Virus record (IMG/VR): IMGVR_UViG_3300011189_000006
Span: 27,135 to 91,134 of that record
Reading direction: 5' to 3' (one strand)
Origin: a virus
DNA length: 64,000 nt
Below are positions 59,852 through 64,000 of the stretch, one piece after another; position 1 is the first letter of the stretch; every line of letters starts with the position of its first letter. The notes beneath the pieces are model-generated. The model did not search any database and was not told the DNA's origin. It was given only the letters and a program-made list of their open reading frames with translations. Both the position numbers and the translations under genes were made by a program.

Positions 59852-60250
59852 ATGTTCGATAGAATAGATAAATATCTAACACATGAGTTATCAGAAAAAT
59901 ATGGGTCTTCTTTTGAAAGAAGGGATTATTATGAACTTGAAATATCATATAAGACTCTTCTCAAAGGAAAGGGGAAAGAGACTGGTCTAATGTTCCTTAT
60001 TGATGTTACTGATAATCACTACATATATATAAATCTATATAAAGAAGGTAATTGCAAAATGGTATTCACGGCAGATGATAATTGTATGACACGAAATATG
60101 GACATTAAGCATGTTGAGATTCTATTCCCATTGTTTATAAAGTTAGTAGATGAATTTATCGGATTATGTGAATCTTTTAATAAATTTAATTATAAGGAAG
60201 TGTCTAAACAAGAATTAAGAAGTCATTCAATTAAAAGCATAATCGATTAA
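59852..60250 (+). CDS. Hypothetical protein
   Basis: 132 residues: LTHELSEKYGSSFERRDYYE, GLMFLIDVTDNHYIYINLYK, VEILFPLFIKLVDEFIGL. Mixed alpha/beta. Starts 4 nt after the preceding stop. Unknown. Confidence 0.6.
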   Translation: MFDRIDKYLTHELSEKYGSSFERRDYYELEISYKTLLKGKGKETGLMFLIDVTDNHYIYINLYKEGNCKMVFTADDNCMTRNMDIKHVEILFPLFIKLVDEFIGLCESFNKFNYKEVSKQELRSHSIKSIID

Positions 60251-60279
60251 ACATATCAATATATTTTTATATAATACAC

Positions 60280-60492
60280 ATGGAAATAATACATGAAATA
60301 ATACAGGAAAGTGTTAGTGGGGGGTTTTTTAAGTTCCTAGGATATTGGATAATGATAGTAGTTATACTTGGTATACCAGCAAATATAATTAAATATGCAA
60401 TTAATAGACCTCTTAGACACATGAATATAAGAAAATATGGATATCCACCAAGTCATTGTGATGCCGATGGAGATTTCCTAGAAAAAGAATAG
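60280..60492 (+). CDS. Small membrane protein
   Basis: 70 residues with one strong span (FLGYWIMIVVILGIPANII) and a cytoplasmic Arg/Pro-rich part ending in an acidic tail. Unknown. Confidence 0.55.
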   Translation: MEIIHEIIQESVSGGFFKFLGYWIMIVVILGIPANIIKYAINRPLRHMNIRKYGYPPSHCDADGDFLEKE

Positions 60493-60496
60493 AGAT

Positions 60497-61027
60497 ATGT
60501 GGGGCAAATTTATAAAATTTTTAACTGCTAGGAATGAAGAAAATAAAGTATCTGAAATAAAAACTACCGAACCAGTTGAAATAGAGAGGAATTGGGAATT
60601 ATTTGAAGATATAAAACCACCACATGAAGTAGTATTAGGTGCAGTATATGTAAAAAATTTAGGATGGGTAATGGACACATCATGGTGGTATGAAGATAAG
60701 AAGTGTTGGATAATCACAGGTGCAGTAGGATCATTACCTTCAAATTTATTATATACACATTGGAAAAGATTGCACTCTTCTGACTTATCTACGAAAGATT
60801 GGAAGGTATTTAATAGAAATAAACCACCAAATAGAACTGTACTGGCTACCTGTGATAGTTATGACTGTGGAATAGTCATTGACTCAGTTTTATGGAAAGA
60901 GAGTAATCAATGTTGGAGAGTTACTGGAACTGATAAAGATTTAAAAGGACATATGCCATATACACACTGGAGAGAATTACCAATTCATCCAAATAATATA
61001 ATAAATACCAAATATGAGAAAATATAA
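60497..61027 (+). CDS. Tandem DUF551-like protein
   Basis: 176 residues holding two copies of the same domain: WELFEDIKPPHEVVLGAVY ... LLYTHWKRL (about 33-92) and WKVFNRNKPPNRTVLATCD ... PYTHWREL (about 100-160). Each ends with the YTHW(K/R)xL signature of DUF551. The N-terminus is basic. A domain duplication in one gene; function unknown. Overlaps the next gene by 14 nt. Confidence 0.7.
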   Translation: MWGKFIKFLTARNEENKVSEIKTTEPVEIERNWELFEDIKPPHEVVLGAVYVKNLGWVMDTSWWYEDKKCWIITGAVGSLPSNLLYTHWKRLHSSDLSTKDWKVFNRNKPPNRTVLATCDSYDCGIVIDSVLWKESNQCWRVTGTDKDLKGHMPYTHWRELPIHPNNIINTKYEKI

Positions 61028-61373
61028 ACTAAATCCATTAGAACACGGTTTCGAATCGATAAAAAAATACCCAGAATTATCAATAAAATATCCAATTGAT
61101 AGTGATTCATACTTTGTCAAAGTTGTGTGTTATGATAATGCTAAGGAATTAACATACTGGTATATTATTCTTAACCAATCTACGTGGGATGATAGAATTT
61201 TCTTAAGTGAAGGTTCGTATGATTTCAATAGAGATCCAGATTATGAATCACAAAATAAAGATAGGATTGTATATGGTGGACTTGTATCCAATGATGACTT
61301 CTTTAAGAACCTACTTACCCATCTTATGGGAACAACAGTTACTGATAGCGTATATGAACTACACATTAGCTAA
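61014..61373 (+). CDS. Hypothetical protein ending inside an IS-type hairpin
   Basis: 119 residues: YKLNPLEHGFESIKKYPELS, TYWYIILNQSTWDDRIFLSE, ending TDSVYELHIS. The TAA stop lies in the loop of the hairpin at 61362-61384, so the last codons come from the IS end. The original C-terminus may have been replaced by insertion. Confidence 0.6.
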   Translation: MRKYKLNPLEHGFESIKKYPELSIKYPIDSDSYFVKVVCYDNAKELTYWYIILNQSTWDDRIFLSEGSYDFNRDPDYESQNKDRIVYGGLVSNDDFFKNLLTHLMGTTVTDSVYELHIS

Positions 61374-61384
61374 AGACTAATGTG
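61362..61384 (+). mobile_element. Solo IS200/IS605-type end hairpin
   Basis: Perfect 8-bp stem CACATTAG / CTAATGTG with loop CTAAAGA, followed by TTTC. Same loop design as the left end of the TnpB element and the hairpin at 63740. No transposase in between. Confidence 0.6.
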
Positions 61385-61510
61385 TTTCGGGTTTCATAGA
61401 GTTTGCTTTATCACTAAAGTCTTATTTACTCTCCACCTTTGTAATGGCAAGTCCCTTACCATATATTTATTTAATTAGGACTAACACATCCAGTTAAGGT
61501 AGGCATCCAT

Positions 61511-61620
61511 TAACATATATATTAATAAGTTTACCTTCCCTATTGGCATTTTAGATTTTATTTGTATATTTGCCTATGTCTAACATCACATCGACTGAAG
61601 ACCAATGTGCTTTACGACAT
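61511..61620 (+). repeat. Copy 2 of the TnpB-element left end, without tnpB
   Basis: Matches 6143-6257 over its whole length, from just inside the tnpB start codon to ACGACAT, with scattered changes. Contains the hairpin 61587-61609 and TATATTTG at 61565-61572, which may drive the following small genes. With 61362-61384 it forms a decayed or non-autonomous derivative. The stretch 61374-61510 has no gene. Confidence 0.75.
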
Positions 61621-61697
61621 AATTAATAAGGAAGGTATGAGCAGATATGATAGTAATATTGGGGAACAAATGAGATTTGAATTTAAAAAAGAATACA

Positions 61698-61934
61698 ATG
61701 ACTGACATGATTATTAGATATTTAAAAGATAAGAAATGGTTTAGAAAATTAATTGCTAAACATTTCTATACAAATGACCAAATTGAAGGATGTTTCTGGT
61801 ATGGATTCTGGTTATCAAAAGCACAAGATACCTCGGTTGAGAGATTGGATGATGATAGAATTACTTTAGAACTAAAGAAATATTTAAAAAGACTAGATAG
61901 TGTTAATAAGGATGAAGATATAGATTGGGACTAA
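61698..61934 (+). CDS. Small hypothetical protein
   Basis: 78 residues from ATG at 61698 (MTDMIIRYLKDKKWFRKLIA); a TTG seven codons before is less likely. A 22-codon frame (61637-61705, MSRYDSNIGEQMRFEF...) ends across this ATG and may couple translation. Helical, basic N-terminus and acidic C-terminus (DSVNKDEDIDWD). Unknown. Confidence 0.55.
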   Translation: MTDMIIRYLKDKKWFRKLIAKHFYTNDQIEGCFWYGFWLSKAQDTSVERLDDDRITLELKKYLKRLDSVNKDEDIDWD

Positions 61935-61967
61935 TATTTGAAAATATACATGTAAACAGTTATGAAT

Positions 61968-61980
61968 TATAATATATAAG
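61968..61980 (+). promoter_or_regulatory. Late-type promoter motif (TATAATATATAAG)
   Basis: 17 nt before the tagged gene at 61997. Confidence 0.45.
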
Positions 61981-61996
61981 TAAAAATAATAAAACA

Positions 61997-62227
61997 ATGG
62001 CAATAAAAACTAAATTTTCAGATTACATAAAAGAAGATGTAGCTGATAGAAAAGAATTAAGATCAGTAACTGTTAAATATAGTGGTGGTGCTGAGATAAC
62101 AACTAGCATGGCAAGCCATCTAACCGATAAAGAAATCGAAAAATATTTCGAAATTGGTAAAGAATTTAATGTAGGTAGTGTTGATGATGATATGCAAAAA
62201 GTAGTTGATGTTAAAATAAATAAATAG
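61997..62227 (+). CDS. Small tagged internal-protein candidate
   Basis: 76 residues: MAIKTKFSDYIKED fits the capsid-targeting tag with IKE as the possible cleavage site. The rest (VTVKYSGGAEITTSMASHLT, DKEIEKYFEIGKEFNVG) is a small strand/helix domain of unknown role. If cleaved after Glu13, about 63 residues would be packaged. Confidence 0.65.
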   Translation: MAIKTKFSDYIKEDVADRKELRSVTVKYSGGAEITTSMASHLTDKEIEKYFEIGKEFNVGSVDDDMQKVVDVKINK

Positions 62228-62251
62228 TATAATTATACCATTTATTATTAG

Positions 62252-62259
62252 TACATTTG
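62252..62259 (+). promoter_or_regulatory. Bacteroidota-type -7 promoter element
   Basis: GTACATTTGTAT: TACATTTG fits TAnnTTTG, 31 nt before the ATG at 62291. Confidence 0.5.
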
Positions 62260-62290
62260 TATAACAAATATTTAACCTTAAAATACAACT

Positions 62291-62461
62291 ATGGATAATA
62301 GAATATTAATAAACATTTGTTCATTTATTCCTTTTTTTGGGATAATTATATCTCTGATGAGCAAAATAGATTTTGTATCAAAACCTATTTTCGCATTATA
62401 TCACCTAGTATCATGTTTGTTTATAACATATGTATACATACTACACATTCTTTCAATATGA
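62291..62461 (+). CDS. Small membrane protein
   Basis: 56 residues with two spans (LINICSFIPFFGIIISLMSK and ALYHLVSCLFITYVYIL). Its TGA overlaps the ATG of the next gene (ATGA). Follows the promoter at 62252. Confidence 0.55.
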   Translation: MDNRILINICSFIPFFGIIISLMSKIDFVSKPIFALYHLVSCLFITYVYILHILSI

Positions 62462-63093
62462 AAAAGTTAGATAGATACGTTAAAGTGAAGGGACATTCTA
62501 ATTGGTTTTTAGTATACGAGCATGGTGGTAATAAATCACAAGACTTATCATCTATGCAAGAAAAGCTCCTAAGAAGCCAAGTTTGTTCTTTACACGATGA
62601 TGATATTAAGCAAGACCTCAGACATAGGCTTGTTATGTTGGCTACTCATACTTTAGATTACGATGATATAGCTGAAAGATTTGGTACTATATTAATACGC
62701 CCTAGTGGAACTTATACTTTATTGAGAGGTAGTGAGGTAGAAAAAGAAAAATATGATAATAGCTTCCCTATCGATAATTTTTCAGATATTGTAATATGCG
62801 AAAATGATGAGAAGGCAGAATATAAATGGGTTGAATATCTTAAGAAAAGGTTTCCGAATGAAGAGATAACAACAATTAATTATTTTGATTTAAGAAATTC
62901 CAAAGAAATAGAAAAATACTTTGAAGCTGCTAAATATATAACCTTCTCAACAACGTTCAGTAATTTAGAATGGTTTGAAAAAATGGTGAAATTATCCAAT
63001 GATAAGCATAAAATAATAGGTTACTGTCATGATGGAAGCAAGTGGTCTGATATACCAAATATTAATAATCTTGAAATAGTAAAAAGTTTATGA
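62458..63093 (+). CDS. Hypothetical protein
   Basis: 211 residues from ATG at 62458 (MKKLDRYVKVKGHSNWF); the frame is open upstream but overlaps the membrane gene. An internal Rossmann-like pattern is seen: FSDIVICENDEKAEYKWVEY, EITTINYFDL, AKYITFSTTFSNLEWFEKMV. Not recognised. Coupled by ATGA to the membrane protein. Confidence 0.65.
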   Translation: MKKLDRYVKVKGHSNWFLVYEHGGNKSQDLSSMQEKLLRSQVCSLHDDDIKQDLRHRLVMLATHTLDYDDIAERFGTILIRPSGTYTLLRGSEVEKEKYDNSFPIDNFSDIVICENDEKAEYKWVEYLKKRFPNEEITTINYFDLRNSKEIEKYFEAAKYITFSTTFSNLEWFEKMVKLSNDKHKIIGYCHDGSKWSDIPNINNLEIVKSL

Positions 63094-63113
63094 TTTAGTT
63101 TAATTATTTAGTG

Positions 63114-63121
63114 TATATTTG
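63114..63121 (+). promoter_or_regulatory. Bacteroidota-type -7 promoter element
   Basis: GTGTATATTTGTAC: TATATTTG at 63114-63121. It overlaps an earlier possible start at 63119 and so fixes the next gene's start at 63152. Confidence 0.6.
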
Positions 63122-63151
63122 TACAATAGAAACAACTTAAATAACTATACT

Positions 63152-63667
63152 ATGACTGCTACAATATCAAAGGCTCAATTAAAAAAAGAAAAAGAAATCA
63201 ATACAAGGCTATACTCTTTAGTTTCTAGTACTATAGTAGATTTTAAAGATAGTTTTTTAGAGTCATTTGTAGATTTTAGAATAAAAGAAATAGAGAATAA
63301 TATCACAAGACTACAGGATAAGAAAATAAATTGGACTCCAACAAGGTATGAGACAACTATACCAGATTTTGATACTTATATATCTAGGATTGAGAAAAAG
63401 CTATCTAATAAAAATATTTTGGTATTAGAGTTTATAACAGAAGCGGATAAAAATTTCGAGTCTAAACTTAACTCATTAGTATCTAAACTAGTTGAGTATA
63501 AGTTCACAACACGATATTTAAGTGTTAAGAAAATATCAAATGCTGGTTCTGAGTTTTCGTTTCTAGTATCAAATCAAGAAATAGAGGTTGAAGCTCGTGT
63601 TATATTTGCGTGTGGAGATATAAATGTTCCTCACTATAGATTCATAACTACGAAAAGGAATCTATAA
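63152..63667 (+). CDS. Hypothetical helical protein
   Basis: 171 residues (MTATISKAQLKKEKEINTRL). Long helices (SFLESFVDFRIKEIENNITR) and a strand-rich C-terminus (FSFLVSNQEIEVEARVIFA). Single-gene unit: promoter 31 nt upstream, terminator directly downstream. Unknown. Confidence 0.6.
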   Translation: MTATISKAQLKKEKEINTRLYSLVSSTIVDFKDSFLESFVDFRIKEIENNITRLQDKKINWTPTRYETTIPDFDTYISRIEKKLSNKNILVLEFITEADKNFESKLNSLVSKLVEYKFTTRYLSVKKISNAGSEFSFLVSNQEIEVEARVIFACGDINVPHYRFITTKRNL

Positions 63668-63689
63668 TAATATTTTTTATAATGGGAAT

Positions 63690-63721
63690 AAAACAAAATA
63701 CATCTTTATATATTTTGTTTT
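63690..63721 (+). terminator. Rho-independent terminator
   Basis: AAAACAAAATA (63690-63700) / TATTTTGTTTT (63711-63721) with 10-nt loop. Ends the gene 63152-63667. Confidence 0.75.
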
Positions 63722-63739
63722 ATATCATTGAGCGTAAAA

Positions 63740-63762
63740 CACACAAGTCTTTAGCTTGTGTG
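63740..63762 (-). mobile_element. Left-end hairpin of an IS200/IS605 element
   Basis: 8-bp stem CACACAAG / CTTGTGTG with loop TCTTTAG. Read on the minus strand (TTACATCACACAAGCTAAAGACTTGTGTG) it aligns with the left end at 6216-6246. Lies 22 nt beyond the 3' end of the tnpA remnant. Confidence 0.7.
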
Positions 63763-63783
63763 ATGTAAGCGAATGAAAATATT

Positions 63784-64000
63784 TTAGCCTTGACTTAATA
63801 TATATTGTTTAATAGTATTTGGATTTGCTTCTCCAATGGAACAAACGAAATAACCATCTGGTCAAAATGTTTTTTTCAATCCAGAAATATGTGTACAGAT
63901 AATTTTTATGGACAGAACGCCATATATGATATATACTTTCTTGTTTTAACTTTCTAACAATTGATGTAATAGATAACCGAGGTATATATCTAATTAAGAA
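63784..64000 (-). pseudogene. tnpA: IS200 Y1 transposase (tnpA), decayed, cut by the window edge
   Basis: The minus strand encodes the C-terminal part of an IS200-type TnpA: IPRLSITSIVRKLKQESIYH, then YLYTYFWIEK, and in a shifted frame DGYFVCSIGEANPNTIKQYI ending LSQG. One extra A in the run before ACATTTTG breaks the frame, and TGA stands where the family has Trp (FW-x-DGYF). The 5' half lies outside the window. TnpA is the HUH transposase that would mobilise IS605-type ends. Confidence 0.75.

Noticed and set aside
1-64000. CRISPR array
   Set aside because: No regularly spaced direct repeats of 20-50 nt were seen; the only longer repeats are the IS left ends.

Overview
The window is AT-rich DNA that reads as part of a large, T4-related tailed phage (or prophage-like element) infecting a member of the Bacteroidota. 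The phage assignment rests on a sliding clamp, a family B DNA polymerase, a gp61-type primase with zinc finger and Toprim motifs, a UvsW-type helicase, a gp5-like spike OB-fold, a gp53-like protein, a hub protein and tail-tube/baseplate proteins. The host assignment rests on repeated -7 promoter elements of the form TAnnTTTG, the lack of Shine-Dalgarno sequences, and small proteins of Flavobacterium-phage flavour.

Layout. 1-4.6 kb: replication genes (clamp, an adenine methyltransferase, and a DNA polymerase gene that is broken twice: a 42-nt stop-containing insert at motif B and a split intein at motif C). 4.9-6.3 kb: a TnpB element. 6.3-11 kb: HNH endonuclease, primase, a HAD-like protein, and acidic and lysine-rich small proteins. 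11-20.6 kb: UvsW and a baseplate/tail block (+ strand 12.7-18.1 kb, converging with a - strand block 20.6-18.1 kb). 21-28.7 kb: a Vsr-fold homing endonuclease, an amidoligase-like/pentapeptide protein, a SlyD-type PPIase, a phosphoesterase/NUDIX-like cassette and a GH108 muramidase with a membrane protein beside it. 28.8-30.9 kb: a cassette of very small genes. 30.95-32.2 kb: about 1.2 kb without large genes but full of hairpins, long-range stems and pseudoknots, which looks like one or two structured noncoding RNAs. 32.2-39 kb: mixed small genes, a flavodoxin-fold protein and a complete serine hydroxymethyltransferase. 39-48.2 kb: a long - strand early-type block with an M50 protease, RNA ligase, ClpP, ankyrin protein, nucleotidyltransferase, and NAMPT-like and PRPP-synthetase-like genes (NAD+ rebuilding). 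48-64 kb: small genes, two DNA methyltransferases, a GNAT protein, an ADP-ribosyltransferase, an AAA+ ATPase, remnants of IS200/IS605 ends and a decayed IS200 transposase at the right edge.

Two promoter classes can be read by eye. TATATTTG-type sites precede early or metabolic genes. A second motif, close to TTTAATATATA(A/G), lies shortly before the start codon of the structural genes and many others, and probably plays the part of a T4-type late promoter. About ten otherwise unrelated proteins, nearly all behind the second motif, share a short N-terminal tag of the kind MKxFxxFIxE-(S/N/D). This looks like the T4 internal-protein capsid-targeting sequence with its prohead-protease site. The set includes an ADP-ribosyltransferase, a second possible one, a GNAT acetyltransferase, a flavodoxin-fold protein and a HAD-like protein, and may be a cargo of proteins packaged in the head and injected with the DNA. 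That set, the broken polymerase and the structured RNA region are the most interesting parts of the window. No tRNA, rRNA or CRISPR array was recognised.
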